A program made the translations under genes and the position numbers. 64,000 bases of DNA from Paraburkholderia caledonica NBRC 102488 (GTDB lineage: Bacteria; Pseudomonadota; Gammaproteobacteria; Burkholderiales; Burkholderiaceae), in the NCBI RefSeq assembly GCF_000685095.1, contig NZ_BAYE01000011.1, positions 124,001-188,000 of the forward strand, written 5' to 3'. This document shows positions 27,188 to 37,011 of this stretch, piece after piece. Each line of letters starts with the position of its first letter. Positions within the stretch are counted from its first letter, which is position 1. The notes under the pieces were generated by a model. That model did no database searches and was not told the DNA's origin. It saw nothing but the letters and a program-made list of their open reading frames with translations.

Positions 27188-28156
27188 TTAACGGTCGAGC
27201 TGCTGAATGCCCGCGAGCCGCCACGCCTGGTCGCCCTGTGCGCTGCGGACAATGTTCCACACCTCCTGGAACGGCTGCGCAGCCGCTGCGCCGTCTTCGC
27301 GCATCTGACCGTAAAAGCGCACGCTGACGAGCGTCTCGTGCGCGGTGCTTTCCACGCCCAGCACTTCGGCATCGAGTTGCGGCACTTCCGTACGATTCGG
27401 CTCACTGCCGCGGCTTTCCAGATCACGCTTGATTTGCGCGAACATCTCCGGCGTGGTCAATTCGAACAGGTCGCCTTGCTCGTTGCGGTCCCATGCACCT
27501 TGCAGACGCATGAACATGCTTTTCGCCAATGCCACCAACTCGGCCTGATCGAGCCCGAGCGGTTGCACGGGCGCCGTCACCGTGCCCGTTGCTCCCGCCG
27601 GATTCGTCGCGGCGCGTTGCATGCCGAAAAAGTTCGTGTCCGGCGGCGCGTGACCGGCCTGGTTGTGAAGCGGCGAGCCGTTGGTCTGCGACCGGTTCGT
27701 GGCGCCATGCCCATAAGCCAGATCCGGGCGGCGCCGATTGGCGATAAACCTGAACAGCATCACGCCGGCAACGACCACGAGACCGATCAGCAGCACGTTC
27801 GACAGCATTTGCGCGAGCCCCGCGCCCAGGCCAAGTGACGACAGCAGCGCGGCAATACCAAAGCCGGCGGCGAGGCCAGCAAGCGGGCCGAGCCAGCGGT
27901 TGCGCGCCGGCGTGGCGGCCGGCGCCTGCGCGGCCTGTTGCGCCGGTTGAGCTTGCTGGCTTCGTTGCGCCGGAGCGGACGGCGACGCCATCTGCGACTG
28001 GCGACCAATGCTTTGACTGCCGCCGACGCGCTTCGCTTGCGCGTCGTTGGCCGCCAGTGCGCCAAGCGCGAGCACGCCCGCGAGACCGAGCGCTACGGTG
28101 CCGCGTGTCACCTTGCCGGCAACGCGCCGCAAGTGATCGATGGTTTGCTTATACAT
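27188..28156 (-). CDS. Tim44-like domain membrane protein
   Basis: 322 aa, ATG preceded by AGAGAGG. An N-terminal signal or anchor (GTVALGLAGVLALGALAAND), a Gln/Ala/Pro-rich linker and two further hydrophobic segments (LGPLAGLAAGFGIAALLSSL; MLSNVLLIGLVVVAGVMLFR) precede a C-terminal Tim44-like domain (FMRLQGAWDRNEQGDLFELT then TPEMFAQIKRDL). This is the bacterial Tim44-domain lipid/membrane-associated family common in Burkholderiales; function unknown. Confidence 0.88.
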   Translation of the reverse strand: MYKQTIDHLRRVAGKVTRGTVALGLAGVLALGALAANDAQAKRVGGSQSIGRQSQMASPSAPAQRSQQAQPAQQAAQAPAATPARNRWLGPLAGLAAGFGIAALLSSLGLGAGLAQMLSNVLLIGLVVVAGVMLFRFIANRRRPDLAYGHGATNRSQTNGSPLHNQAGHAPPDTNFFGMQRAATNPAGATGTVTAPVQPLGLDQAELVALAKSMFMRLQGAWDRNEQGDLFELTTPEMFAQIKRDLESRGSEPNRTEVPQLDAEVLGVESTAHETLVSVRFYGQMREDGAAAAQPFQEVWNIVRSAQGDQAWRLAGIQQLDR

Positions 28157-28242
28157 ATGAACCTCTCTTGATGTGTCAGGGGCCGCCCACGCCGCGCGTC
28201 ATCTTCTCGCGGCTACCTTACGGACAGTAAAATTTTTCGTCG

Positions 28243-28722
28243 TTAAACTTGCCATCGGCCAGCTCGCAATCCGCCATGTGCGGACTGGGAATTGCCGTGA
28301 ATGTAGTGCTCCAGTTGCTGGATCGTGTGTTCCTGCTCCGACATCTGGCTCTTGATCAGGTCGCCGATCGACACCATTCCAATCACCTGACCTGCGGCGA
28401 TCACGGGCAGATAACGTATGCGGTGGCCGGTCATGATTGCCATGCACTCCTCGGTCGTCTGCTCCGGGCCGACGTAGCGCACCGCCGCCGACATGATGTC
28501 GCGAACCGGCGTATTGCGCGACGAACGGTCCATTAGAACGATCTTGCGCGCGTAATCGCGCTCCGTGACGATGCCGGCAATGCGCCCTTCGTGCGCCACG
28601 ATCAGCGCGCCAACCTGCCGGTGAGCCATGATCGCGATCGCGTCGTACACCGACGCCGACGCCTCGATCGACCAGACTGTCTGGGACGCCTTCGAACGCA
28701 GAAACTGTGCAACGGATGCCAT
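28243..28722 (-). CDS. CBS-domain protein
   Basis: 159 aa made of two CBS units (SVYDAIAIMAHRQVGALIVA, then AGIVTERDYARKIVLMDRSS; TTEECMAIMTGHRIRYLPVI, then GMVSIGDLIKSQM). The GIVTERDYARK motif is the usual adenosine-nucleotide-binding element. AGAGGTGACCT precedes the ATG. A stand-alone CBS pair is probably a small nucleotide-responsive regulator; partner unknown. Confidence 0.92.
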   Translation of the reverse strand: MASVAQFLRSKASQTVWSIEASASVYDAIAIMAHRQVGALIVAHEGRIAGIVTERDYARKIVLMDRSSRNTPVRDIMSAAVRYVGPEQTTEECMAIMTGHRIRYLPVIAAGQVIGMVSIGDLIKSQMSEQEHTIQQLEHYIHGNSQSAHGGLRAGRWQV

Positions 28723-28868
28723 AGGTCACCTCTGTCAACTCTAATTGCCGCCCGCTAACGCCTCGGGCCGAGCCTTGAATCTAACCGAATGGGAGACAAC
28801 GGAAAATTCGTATTTTTGTTGTTGATCATTCGAAAAAACCGTAACGTCGATCTATTGGCGGAGGGAGC

Positions 28869-29765
28869 GTGAACTTCAAGCATCTGTATTACTTCTGGGT
28901 CGCGGCACACGCGGGCGGCATCGTCCGTGCCGGTGAGCAACTGCACATCACGCCGCAAACGCTGAGCGGGCAGATCAAACTGCTCGAGGAAGCGCTGGAT
29001 AAAAAGCTTTTCAAGAAGAGCGGGCGCACGCTCGAACTAACCGATGCGGGCCGGCTCGCGCTCGACTACGCCGACGAAATTTTCTCGCTAGGCTCCGAAC
29101 TGGAAAGCGCGGTGCGCCGCGAGCAGGAGGTCGGCACGCAATCCCGGTTTCGCGTAGGTATTGCGGACTCGGTGCCCAAGGCGATCGCGTACCGGCTGCT
29201 CGAACCCGCGCTGAGCGCGCCCGCTTCGCTGCGCGTGATCTGCCACGAAGGCAAGCTGCACGCGCTCCTCGCTCAACTGGCCGTGCACCGTTTGGACCTG
29301 ATCATTGCGGACGCGCCCATTCCCGCCGACGTGAATATCAAGGCGTTCAATCACTCGCTCGGCCGTTCGACTCTGAGCTGCTTTGGTGCCGACGCGCTGC
29401 TGCAGGGTGTTCGGAAGCGCTTTCCCATGTCGCTCGGCCAGTTGCCGTTGCTGCTGCCCGGCACGGAATCGGCGGTGCGCCGCAAACTGGATCACTGGCT
29501 CGCATCGCGTGCCATTTCACCGCGCATCGTCGGCGAGTTCGACGATAGTGCGATGGCACTGGCGTTCGGACGCGAAGGTCGCGGCCTGCTCTTCGCGCCG
29601 ACGGTGCTGGAAAACCAGTTGCAGGCCGAACACAAACTCACTTCCGTCGGGCAAATCAACACCATCGTCGAGGAATTCTTCGCGATCTCGATCGAACGTC
29701 GCATTAGTCACCCGGCTGTCGCGACGATCATCGACGCCGCGCGCAGCGAACTGTTCAATGCCTAG
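28869..29765 (+). CDS. nhaR: LysR-type activator NhaR
   Basis: 298 aa with GTG start and GGAGGGAG just upstream. The N-terminus NFKHLYYFWVAAHAGGIVRA and LHITPQTLSGQIKLLEEALD match NhaR rather than general LysR proteins, as do LLPGTESAVRRKLDHWL and VGEFDDSAMALAFG. In enterobacteria NhaR activates the Na+/H+ antiporter gene nhaA in response to sodium; no nhaA is next to it here. Confidence 0.88.
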   Translation: MNFKHLYYFWVAAHAGGIVRAGEQLHITPQTLSGQIKLLEEALDKKLFKKSGRTLELTDAGRLALDYADEIFSLGSELESAVRREQEVGTQSRFRVGIADSVPKAIAYRLLEPALSAPASLRVICHEGKLHALLAQLAVHRLDLIIADAPIPADVNIKAFNHSLGRSTLSCFGADALLQGVRKRFPMSLGQLPLLLPGTESAVRRKLDHWLASRAISPRIVGEFDDSAMALAFGREGRGLLFAPTVLENQLQAEHKLTSVGQINTIVEEFFAISIERRISHPAVATIIDAARSELFNA

Positions 29766-29950
29766 CGTCGCGCGCCGTGCGACGCAAACCCTGTGACAAC
29801 CGCGCAACTATTTGATTTGTTTGGTGTGCGGTGCGGACTCGACCGTGTGGCCAAGGATAAAGAATCCGCTTCGACAGCCGTTATGCGAACTATGGCGCTG
29901 CCTGGCAAGCGCTGCTATCTCTCGCGCTCAACGAACCGTCGAATCGAATA

Positions 29951-31510
29951 ATGAACCGTCTGACATTGAAACAGAAGTTATGGGTGCCCCTGCTGCTTTG
30001 CTGGGCGGCGCTGCTGATCGTCACCGTAGTGAACGCGTTCGAAGCACGTAGTGCACAGATGGACGCACGGCGTTCGGCGCTGGCCGATGTGACCGACATG
30101 GCGGCGTCGATTGTCGCCGACTACGCGAAGCAGGCGGACGCCGGCAAGCTTTCCGTCGACGAAGCGAAGCAGCAAGCCATCGCCCGCGTCAATGCGCAGC
30201 GCTATGGCACCTCGGGCTACGTGACGATTGTGCGCAGCGACTCGGTGATGGTCGCGCACCCGATGAGCCCGCAACTCAACGGCAAGGACATGAGCGGTTT
30301 TCGCGACGCGAAGGGCAACGCGCTGTATCACGACATTGCCGCGGCGGGCGGCTCGGCCGCCGGCGCCGGCTATCTGCGTTACTGGTGGCCGAAGCCCGGC
30401 GACACGAAGCCGAGCGAGAAAATCGGCTACGTGAAGCGCTTCGCGCCGTGGAACTGGGACTTCATCGCCGGCGCCTACATGGACGACATTCAGGCGCAGT
30501 TCTACGCGACGCTGCTGCGCTCGGGCGGCATGCTGCTGGTGCTGGGCGTAGTCGTTTCCTTTGTCGCGTCGCGCGTCGTGCGCAATGTGTCGCGCTCGAT
30601 CGGCGGCGAACCGTCCGCCGCGGCGGAAATCGCCACGCGCATCGCCCGCGGCGATCTCGCAACACGTATCGATTTGCGCCGCGACGACACCTCCAGCTTG
30701 CTGTTCTCGTTGCGCGAAATGCGCGATCAGCTTGCGGCAACCGTCGCACGCATCAAGAATTCGGCCGAAACGATCACGGTCGCCTCGAAGGAAATCGCCG
30801 CAGGCAATCTGGACCTGTCGAGCCGTACCGAAGAACAGGCCGCGTCGTTGCAACAAACCGCCGCCAGCATGGACGAGCTCACCAAGACCGTCACGCAGAA
30901 CGCGGGCAACGCAGCAACTGCGTCCGAACTGGCAAAGGACGCATCGAGCATCGCCGCGCGCGGCGGCGAAGTCGTCAACGACGTCGTTCAGAAGATGGCC
31001 GGCATCACGGACAGTTCACGCAAGATCGGTGAGATCATCAGCGTGATAGAAGGCATTGCGTTCCAGACGAATATTCTCGCGCTCAACGCCGCCGTGGAAG
31101 CAGCACGCGCGGGTGAGGAAGGCCGCGGCTTTGCGGTCGTCGCCGGTGAAGTCCGCAATCTGGCGCAGCGCAGCGCGACGGCCGCGAAAGAGATCAAGGT
31201 GTTGATCGACCAGTCAGTCGAGCAGGTCGGCGAGGGTTCGACGTTAGCCGGGAAGGCCGGCAGTACGATTGGCGAAGTGGTAGAGGCGGTGGGCCGCGTC
31301 ACGGCGATCATGAACGAAATCGCGGCGGCGTCGAATGAACAGAGTTCCGGCATCGGCGAAGTGAACCTCGCGATTCGCCAGATGGACGACGTCACGCAGC
31401 GCAATGCCGCGCTCGTCGAACAGGCCGCGGCCGCCGCAGGTTCGCTCGATGAGCAGACCGAGCAGTTGCGCGAGGCTGTCGCGGTGTTCAAAGTCGGCCA
31501 GCCTGCCTGA
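29951..31510 (+). CDS. Methyl-accepting chemotaxis protein with periplasmic Cache domain
   Basis: 519 aa. TM1 at about 10-30 (VPLLLCWAALLIVTVV), a periplasmic single-Cache domain (YGTSGYVTIVRSDSVMVAHP; WNWDFIAGAYMDDI), TM2 at about 185-205 (LLRSGGMLLVLGVVVSFVAS), HAMP, then the signalling domain with the hairpin tip EGIAFQTNILALNAAVEAAR. The region after the tip keeps the methylation-helix pattern. No CheB/CheR pentapeptide (NWETF type) at the C-terminus. The ligand class is likely a small organic acid, as for other Cache receptors. Confidence 0.92.
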   Translation: MNRLTLKQKLWVPLLLCWAALLIVTVVNAFEARSAQMDARRSALADVTDMAASIVADYAKQADAGKLSVDEAKQQAIARVNAQRYGTSGYVTIVRSDSVMVAHPMSPQLNGKDMSGFRDAKGNALYHDIAAAGGSAAGAGYLRYWWPKPGDTKPSEKIGYVKRFAPWNWDFIAGAYMDDIQAQFYATLLRSGGMLLVLGVVVSFVASRVVRNVSRSIGGEPSAAAEIATRIARGDLATRIDLRRDDTSSLLFSLREMRDQLAATVARIKNSAETITVASKEIAAGNLDLSSRTEEQAASLQQTAASMDELTKTVTQNAGNAATASELAKDASSIAARGGEVVNDVVQKMAGITDSSRKIGEIISVIEGIAFQTNILALNAAVEAARAGEEGRGFAVVAGEVRNLAQRSATAAKEIKVLIDQSVEQVGEGSTLAGKAGSTIGEVVEAVGRVTAIMNEIAAASNEQSSGIGEVNLAIRQMDDVTQRNAALVEQAAAAAGSLDEQTEQLREAVAVFKVGQPA

Positions 31511-31541
31511 TCTGGCTGTTGCGTTCAAACGGAACGCGCAT

Positions 31542-31571
31542 AAAAAAGGTGCCGCGAACGGCACCTTTTTT
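31542..31571. terminator. Bidirectional intrinsic terminator
   Basis: AAAAAAGGTGCCG, CGAA loop, CGGCACCTTTTTT: a perfect 13-bp stem with U tracts in both directions. It serves both the chemoreceptor (+) and the porin (-), which converge here. Confidence 0.93.
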
Positions 31572-31596
31572 TACAACAAGCAGCTTCTGATGAAGC

Positions 31597-32739
31597 TTAG
31601 AAGCGGTGACGCAGACCGACCGTAGCAGCCGTCTGGTTCTTCGACGACGACGGAGCTTGCGTGATGTCGCCGCTGTAGATCGAAGCAACACCGCCGTCGC
31701 CCATTGCGTGCTGGTACACGGCTTGAGCGTAGACGTCCGTACGACGCGACAGAGCGTAGTCAGCCTGCAGGCCGATCTGGTGGTAACGAACCGACGTCGA
31801 GCCACCGTTTGCGGCAGTGCCATAGCCCTTGCCGTCGGTGAACGTGTACGCCACGCCCAGGCCGAGAGCCGGGGTCAGGTTGTACTTGCCGTTGACTTCG
31901 TAGTTGTTAGCGCGCAGCGATTGCTGAACGCCTGCAACGTTGTCGATACGCGATTGCGTCCATGCCAGACCGACAGTTGCCGGGCCGAAAGCGTACGAAC
32001 CTGCTGCACCGAATTCACGCTGACGGAAGTTGCCCGTTGCGCCCAGGAAGCCGCCGTCGGTCGCGCCGCCGTTGGTAGCCGTGCCAGCAGCGTTCGTTGC
32101 GCCCGGGTTGTTCTGCTGTGCGTAAGCAGCGCCCAAACGCAGACCTTGCCACTGGTAAGCAGCACCGAGGCTGTATTCGCGGTTGTTTGCGAATGCGCCA
32201 GCCTGGTTCGAGAAGCCGTACGTGCCGCCGAACGTGAAGCCAGCGTAGTTAGCGCTCGAGTACTTGACCGAGTTGTTAACTGCGAAGCCGCCGTTCGTGT
32301 TCAGGTTGTCGTTGTTGAACGGGTGCGCGAAGTACGTGCCGCCCCAGCTGCCCGTTGCGGTCAACGGTGCCAGGAAATCTTGCGCTGCGTCGTATTGACG
32401 GCCCAGCGTGACCGAACCGAATTGCGCGCTCGACAGACCGACGAATGCCTGACGGTTGAACATGCCGTTGTTGTTAGCGAAACGGCCGTTGTTGACGTTA
32501 AAGCCGCTTTCCAACGTGAAGATTGCCTTCAGGCCGCCACCCAGGTCTTCCGAACCGCGCAGACCGAAACGGCTCTGGTCGATGCCGCCGCTGCCGGCTG
32601 CCCACTTCGAGTTGTGAGCAACGTTGCTCGTGTAGGTCACGCCAGCGTCCAGCAGACCGTACAGGGTGACGCTGCTTTGTGCGTGAGCGACGGAAGCGAA
32701 CGATGCGGCAACCGCAACGACGATGAGACTCTTTTTCAT
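31597..32739 (-). CDS. Gram-negative porin (OmpC-like, Burkholderia type)
   Basis: 380 aa from ATG 32739, with AGGAGT upstream. Signal peptide MKKSLIVVAVAASFASVAHA, then QSSVTLYGLLDAGVTYTSN, GSRFGLRGSEDLGGG-type motif (SRFGLRGSEDLG), GSVTLGRQYDA and a C-terminal TVGLRHRF ending in Phe, the Bam recognition residue. It forms a 16-strand trimeric general porin. Strong codon bias differs from its neighbours and fits high expression. Confidence 0.95.
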   Translation of the reverse strand: MKKSLIVVAVAASFASVAHAQSSVTLYGLLDAGVTYTSNVAHNSKWAAGSGGIDQSRFGLRGSEDLGGGLKAIFTLESGFNVNNGRFANNNGMFNRQAFVGLSSAQFGSVTLGRQYDAAQDFLAPLTATGSWGGTYFAHPFNNDNLNTNGGFAVNNSVKYSSANYAGFTFGGTYGFSNQAGAFANNREYSLGAAYQWQGLRLGAAYAQQNNPGATNAAGTATNGGATDGGFLGATGNFRQREFGAAGSYAFGPATVGLAWTQSRIDNVAGVQQSLRANNYEVNGKYNLTPALGLGVAYTFTDGKGYGTAANGGSTSVRYHQIGLQADYALSRRTDVYAQAVYQHAMGDGGVASIYSGDITQAPSSSKNQTAATVGLRHRF

Positions 32740-33622
32740 GCGTGGGACTCCTGTTCGATAAATTTTCGCGGGGGAGCGGGACCAGCCTCGGTAGTACGCG
32801 AACGCGCCACCGCCCTTATAGCCGAACCGTTCTGCCCGGCTGGGGCACCCTCTAAACGAAGCGTGAGTGTAGGGGGCCGCTAGGACAACGGACGCCCGCA
32901 ATTCGCACAACACGGTCTTGCCGATTTGGCAATAATCGGTTGCCCTTAGATGCTAAGTCTTTGTTTTTGGGAAAGTTATCTCAATGAGGGTCAGGCCATT
33001 CGCCTGCTCTGGACATAAATTATTTGCAACTTTTCAATAACTAAAGTTGTGCGAATGCAACAGCATGTAATACGGCCGAAGTAATGCGCGGCGTAGAAAG
33101 CCAACTTCGAGAATGAATCGGTGACGATTAATTAAGCAGCGCCCGCGCCATTGCGGGCGCGGGATCAGGCATCTTGAAAGACTGGGGAACTTAATCGATC
33201 GGATATAGTCGCGGTTAATCCGCGCTTATTCGTGACAATCGGTTATTGCGGCATTCAGCGGCTTTAATCAAATAATTATTGGCGTGAACTGCTGGCGACG
33301 TGAGTAACCGGAGAACGTGGGCCGCAGCCGCTTCCGGCCGAGCCAATGAAAAACCGCCCTTCAGGCGGCCGTAGCGAAGCGCGGCACAAATGCCGCATAA
33401 ATATGTATCGATGGCCAGTAGGTGAAGCCTTCAGCACGGGCGTGTCCGGAGGTGAACTGCGGCGCCGACCGCCGCGTGACCAACCCTGTGCTGAAAGCGG
33501 ACGGCAATGCATCGAACAGCCTTCCATCTACATTAACGGCACGACCGTGCGCCTTTTCACACGTAGATTCCCTAATTCCGGCAGCGCTGCTGACGTGCTC
33601 TACGACGGCTGGCGAGACCGTG
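32740..33622. other. Long non-coding region upstream of the porin
   Basis: About 880 bp, in part AT-rich. It holds the porin promoter region, a dyad CAACTTT-N8-AAAGTTG (33028-33049), an 8-bp hairpin GCGCCCGC-GCCATT-GCGGGCGC (33139-33160) and the minus-strand terminator at 33349. No convincing gene; a small RNA is possible but not shown. Confidence 0.5.
33349..33368 (-). terminator. Intrinsic terminator, minus strand
   Basis: Minus strand: CCGCC-TGAAG-GGCGG followed by TTTTT. It lies about 250 bp downstream of the small minus-strand gene at 33623 and likely ends that transcript. Confidence 0.75.
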
Positions 33623-33772
33623 TTAGCGAGGCTCGTCGTCGGGAGCGCTGCCTGGAGTCAGCGGGTCTGTGTCCGGCGCTGTGCCAGGCAGGGGACGCGG
33701 CTGCTCTTCTGGCGCGTCGAGCGGCTGATTCGAAGGGTCGGCTACGGGATCGACGGTCGGATCGGTTTGCAT
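33623..33772 (-). CDS. Small acidic Pro/Asp-rich protein
   Basis: 49 aa from ATG 33772, with AGGAG 7 nt upstream. Composition is dominated by Pro, Asp and Glu (MQTDPTVDPVADPSNQP, ending PGSAPDDEPR); predicted disordered, no signal peptide. No known family. It resembles in style the 58-aa protein at 54321. The ribosome binding site and downstream terminator support it as real. Confidence 0.55.
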   Translation of the reverse strand: MQTDPTVDPVADPSNQPLDAPEEQPRPLPGTAPDTDPLTPGSAPDDEPR

Positions 33773-33938
33773 GACAGGCTCCTGGGGACGGGAACGGCTC
33801 CCGCTAACAGCAACGCAACCGTTATTCCCGCGAACGGCGCTCGCAGCGCGTGCCGCCGCACTCATGCCCGACGATGTAGAAACCGCCCACGCGACACTTG
33901 AAATTTTCACGAGCCGTCAGTGCGGCGTCCCACATACA

Positions 33939-34145
33939 TCAATGACGGTCCGGACCGCGCTGCGATGAATCGCCGCCGGCGCCCGTGAGAAATGGCTCCA
34001 GCCCGAATAACCACGCGAAGCAGAACGTCACCTGCGCAAGCAGGCCAATCTGGCCGTGGGCCGCCCGCTCGCTCACGCCTACAAGCGGGGTCGCGAGCAG
34101 CGGTTGAGACTGGGGAAACTCGGTAGCAGTCTGGTCAGGTTGCAT
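33939..34145 (-). CDS. Hypothetical small protein, uncertain
   Basis: 68 aa from ATG 34145. N-terminal polar stretch, then a hydrophobic segment (IGLLAQVTFCFAWLFGLEPF). The upstream sequence ACGAGAAC is a weak ribosome binding site. No family recognised; it may be chance. Confidence 0.25.
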   Translation of the reverse strand: MQPDQTATEFPQSQPLLATPLVGVSERAAHGQIGLLAQVTFCFAWLFGLEPFLTGAGGDSSQRGPDRH

Positions 34146-34314
34146 AGTTGTTCTCGTTGTCGAAGCTGTGTGGACAGAATGCATCGAGCGATGAGCAAAT
34201 GCTGTGCCCACCGCCGCGTTGCGCTTTGCGCGGCCGTAGCAACAGCCGGCGATGGTCAGTGTTTACCCGTCAACCTGCTTTTCGAGCTTGCGCCTGCTAC
34301 CTAAGCGACACAAA

Positions 34315-34406
34315 ATGTAAGCGCTATCATCATTTTCTGTACATGCTGCGCCCACACCTGCCCTTAGAACTGCCGTGGCCTCGGCGATCAATGTAAGCGC
34401 TAACAC
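34315..34406. promoter_or_regulatory. Two LacI-type operators before the MFS/aldolase genes
   Basis: ATGTAAGCGCTATCAT (34315-34330) and ATGTAAGCGCTAACAC (34391-34406) share ATGTAAGCGCTA around the AGCGCT core typical of LacI/GalR operators. They are 76 bp apart, about 7 helical turns, so looping by a tetramer is possible. The LacI-family gene at 37012 closes the same cluster and is the obvious binder. Confidence 0.75.
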
Positions 34407-34587
34407 TGAGAATTACCGTTTTGAATCTGTAACACACCGCAGCGAGCAAGCGCCGATCGCCGATCGCCAACAAAGAGGACATGAACCTCAAAGCCAGCGC
34501 CCGCTTGAATCGCCGCGCAACTCACGGTCGCCCGACATCGCATCGGTGCGCCTGCCTGAATCGCAACATGAAACGGAGACAACGATC

Positions 34588-35907
34588 ATGAGCGCAACCT
34601 CGAGCCACGAGCAGCCCCCACCGAAAATCCGCCGCGCCCAGGTCGTGGCGCTCACGCTGCTGATGGTGAGCGGCATCGTCAACTATCTTGACCGCGGAAC
34701 GCTCGCCGTCGCCAATCCGTTGATCCGTCACGACATGGGCCTGACGCTCGGGCAAATGGGACTGCTGCTGTCCGCATTCTCGTGGAGCTATGCGCTTTTC
34801 CAGTTGCCGGTCGGCGGCCTTGTCGACCGGATAGGACCGCGCAAACTGCTCGGCATGGGGCTGATCGTGTGGTCGCTCGCGCAGGCCGCCGGCGGCTTCG
34901 TCTCGACATTCGGCTGGTTCGTGCTTGCGCGGATCCTGCTCGGCATCGGCGAAGCGCCGCAATTTCCGTCGGCAGCGCGCGTGGTCAGTAACTGGTTTCC
35001 GTTGCGCGAACGCGGCAAGCCGACCGGCATCTTCAATTCGGCGTCACCACTCGGAACCGCGCTCGCGCCGCTCTGCCTGTCGGTGCTCGTCGTGAACTTC
35101 CACTGGCGATGGGCATTCATCGCGACCGGCGCGGCCGGTCTGATCGTTGCAGCCGTATGGTTCGCGGTTTATCGCGACCCGGTCAAGGCGACCATGAGCG
35201 AGGCAGAGCGCCGCTATCTGGAAGGCGACGAAGCGGACCGTAAGCCGGCACCGGCCGTCACGTTCGCCGAGTGGCGCTCGCTGTTCTCGCACGGCACCAC
35301 GTGGGGCATGCTGATTGGCTTTTTCGGCTCCGTTTATCTGAACTGGGTCTATCTGACATGGCTGCCGGGCTACCTGACCATGGAGCGTCACATGAGCCTG
35401 ATGCACACCGGCGTCGCCGCGTCAGTGCCGTTTTTCTGCGGTTTTCTCGGCTCGCTCACGGCCGGCTGGTTTTCCGATCTCATCACGAGTCGCAGCGCGA
35501 GCCCGGTGGCGAGCCGCCGTAACGCCGTGGTCATCGCAATGCTGGGCATGGTCGCGTTCACGATTCCGGCCGCGCTCGTCGAGAGCAACGTGCTGGCAAT
35601 CGTCTGTATCTCGGTCGTGATCTTTCTCGCAAACGCCGCATCCGCGAGTTCGTGGGCGCTCGCGACCGCAGCCGCGCCGCCGAACCGCGTCGGCTCGCTC
35701 GGCGCGATTCAGAATTTCGGCGGCTTTCTCGGCGGCGCACTTGCGCCGATTTTCACCGGCTATATCGCGCAGACCTGGTCGTTTGTGCCGGCATTGCTGA
35801 CCGCCGCGGGCATCGCGTTTATCGGCGCGATGAGTTATCTGCTGCTGGTGCGCAAGCCGATCGCCGACACGCCCGTCGCAAACGAGACGATCCAGGCACC
35901 GGCATGA
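34588..35907 (+). CDS. MFS carrier, anion:cation symporter type (sugar-acid transport)
   Basis: 439 aa from ATG 34588, with GGAGAC 9 nt upstream; a longer frame begins between the operators and is unlikely. NYLDRGTLAVANPLIRHDMG and GGLVDRIGPRKLLGMGL are the ACS-family signature (hexuronate, galactonate and glucarate carriers). GEAPQFPSAARVVSNWFP is also typical. 12 spans. Followed after 49 bp by a DapA-type aldolase gene. Regulated by the LacI operators upstream. Confidence 0.9.
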   Translation: MSATSSHEQPPPKIRRAQVVALTLLMVSGIVNYLDRGTLAVANPLIRHDMGLTLGQMGLLLSAFSWSYALFQLPVGGLVDRIGPRKLLGMGLIVWSLAQAAGGFVSTFGWFVLARILLGIGEAPQFPSAARVVSNWFPLRERGKPTGIFNSASPLGTALAPLCLSVLVVNFHWRWAFIATGAAGLIVAAVWFAVYRDPVKATMSEAERRYLEGDEADRKPAPAVTFAEWRSLFSHGTTWGMLIGFFGSVYLNWVYLTWLPGYLTMERHMSLMHTGVAASVPFFCGFLGSLTAGWFSDLITSRSASPVASRRNAVVIAMLGMVAFTIPAALVESNVLAIVCISVVIFLANAASASSWALATAAAPPNRVGSLGAIQNFGGFLGGALAPIFTGYIAQTWSFVPALLTAAGIAFIGAMSYLLLVRKPIADTPVANETIQAPA

Positions 35908-35956
35908 ACCGTTCGCCTCTCGCCGGACCAATCAAATTCTTCTGGAGCACAACAGC

Positions 35957-36916
35957 ATGACAATCGCGAAGCCACCCACCGCGTCAATTGAAGGGATTGT
36001 TCCCGTGATGCTGACGCCGTTCGACGACTCAGGCGCGATCGACTACGCCGGCCTTGAACGTCTGATCGAATGGTACGTCGCGCAGGGATCGGACGCGCTC
36101 TTTGCGGTCGCGCAGTCGAGCGAGATGCAGTTTCTTACGCTCGCCGAGCGCGGCGCTCTTGGACGGTTCGTCGTCGAGAAGGTCGCCGGGCGGATTCCTG
36201 TCGTGGTGTCCGGTCACATCAGCGACGATCCGAACGCGCAAGCCGAAGAACTGAACGTTGCGGCAGCGACGGGCGCACAAGCCATTGTGTTAGTCACCAA
36301 CCGGCTCGATCCCGCGCGCGAAGGCACGCAGATATTTGCCGCGAATCTGAAGCGGCTGCTCGCGCGTCTTCCGTCCCACCTGCCGCTCGGCCTGTACGAG
36401 TGCCCCGCGCCGTATCGTCGACTTCTTTCGGATGACGAACTAAAACTATGCATCGACACTGGCCGCTTCATCATGCTAAAGGACGTGAGTTGCGATCTCG
36501 CGACCGTGAAGCGCCGCGTCGCGCTAGCGCAAGGCTCGCCGCTGAAGATCCTCAACGCGAACGCGGCGATTGCGTGGGACGCGATGAGAGCCGGCTCGGC
36601 AGGCTTTAACGGCGTGTTCACGAACTTTCACACGGACCTGTACAAATGGCTGCGCAACGACGCCGCCCAGGACCCTGCCCTCGCAGATGAACTCGCGACG
36701 TTCCTCGTGCTCGCCGCCGTCTCCGAATCGCTTGGCTATCCCGCGCTTGCGAAGATGTACCACCAGCGCATCGGCACGTTCAATTCGATTCGCTGCCGCG
36801 TAATCGACTATGACGTCCGCGAACGGTTCTGGGCGCTGGATGCGATACTCGACAAGATCGTGGCCGGCACCGAGCATTTCCGCGCTCGCATCGCAGCACT
36901 GGATTCGAGCCGCTAG
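35957..36916 (+). CDS. DapA/N-acetylneuraminate-lyase superfamily aldolase or dehydratase
   Basis: 319 aa TIM-barrel. IEGIVPVMLTPFDDSGAIDY at the N-terminus, Tyr in LGLYECPAPYRRLL, and the Schiff-base Lys in FIMLKDVSCDL. These residues define class I pyruvate-dependent aldolases/dehydratases of 2-keto-3-deoxy sugar acids. GGAGCACAACAGC lies before the ATG. With the MFS carrier it likely forms an uptake-and-cleavage module; substrate not fixed by sequence. Confidence 0.88.
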   Translation: MTIAKPPTASIEGIVPVMLTPFDDSGAIDYAGLERLIEWYVAQGSDALFAVAQSSEMQFLTLAERGALGRFVVEKVAGRIPVVVSGHISDDPNAQAEELNVAAATGAQAIVLVTNRLDPAREGTQIFAANLKRLLARLPSHLPLGLYECPAPYRRLLSDDELKLCIDTGRFIMLKDVSCDLATVKRRVALAQGSPLKILNANAAIAWDAMRAGSAGFNGVFTNFHTDLYKWLRNDAAQDPALADELATFLVLAAVSESLGYPALAKMYHQRIGTFNSIRCRVIDYDVRERFWALDAILDKIVAGTEHFRARIAALDSSR

Positions 36917-37011
36917 CGGTGGCCCGCTCCTCTGGCGATCGCGGCGGCTACGCTAAGAGTGACGCGACGGTAAGATGTCAGGCTTCCAGCTTCACCCCGC
37001 ACTCCGAACTC

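Noticed and set aside
33346..33774. 142-codon plus-strand frame after the porin region
   Set aside because: Begins in the minus-strand terminator, no ribosome binding site, and opposes the better supported 33623 gene.
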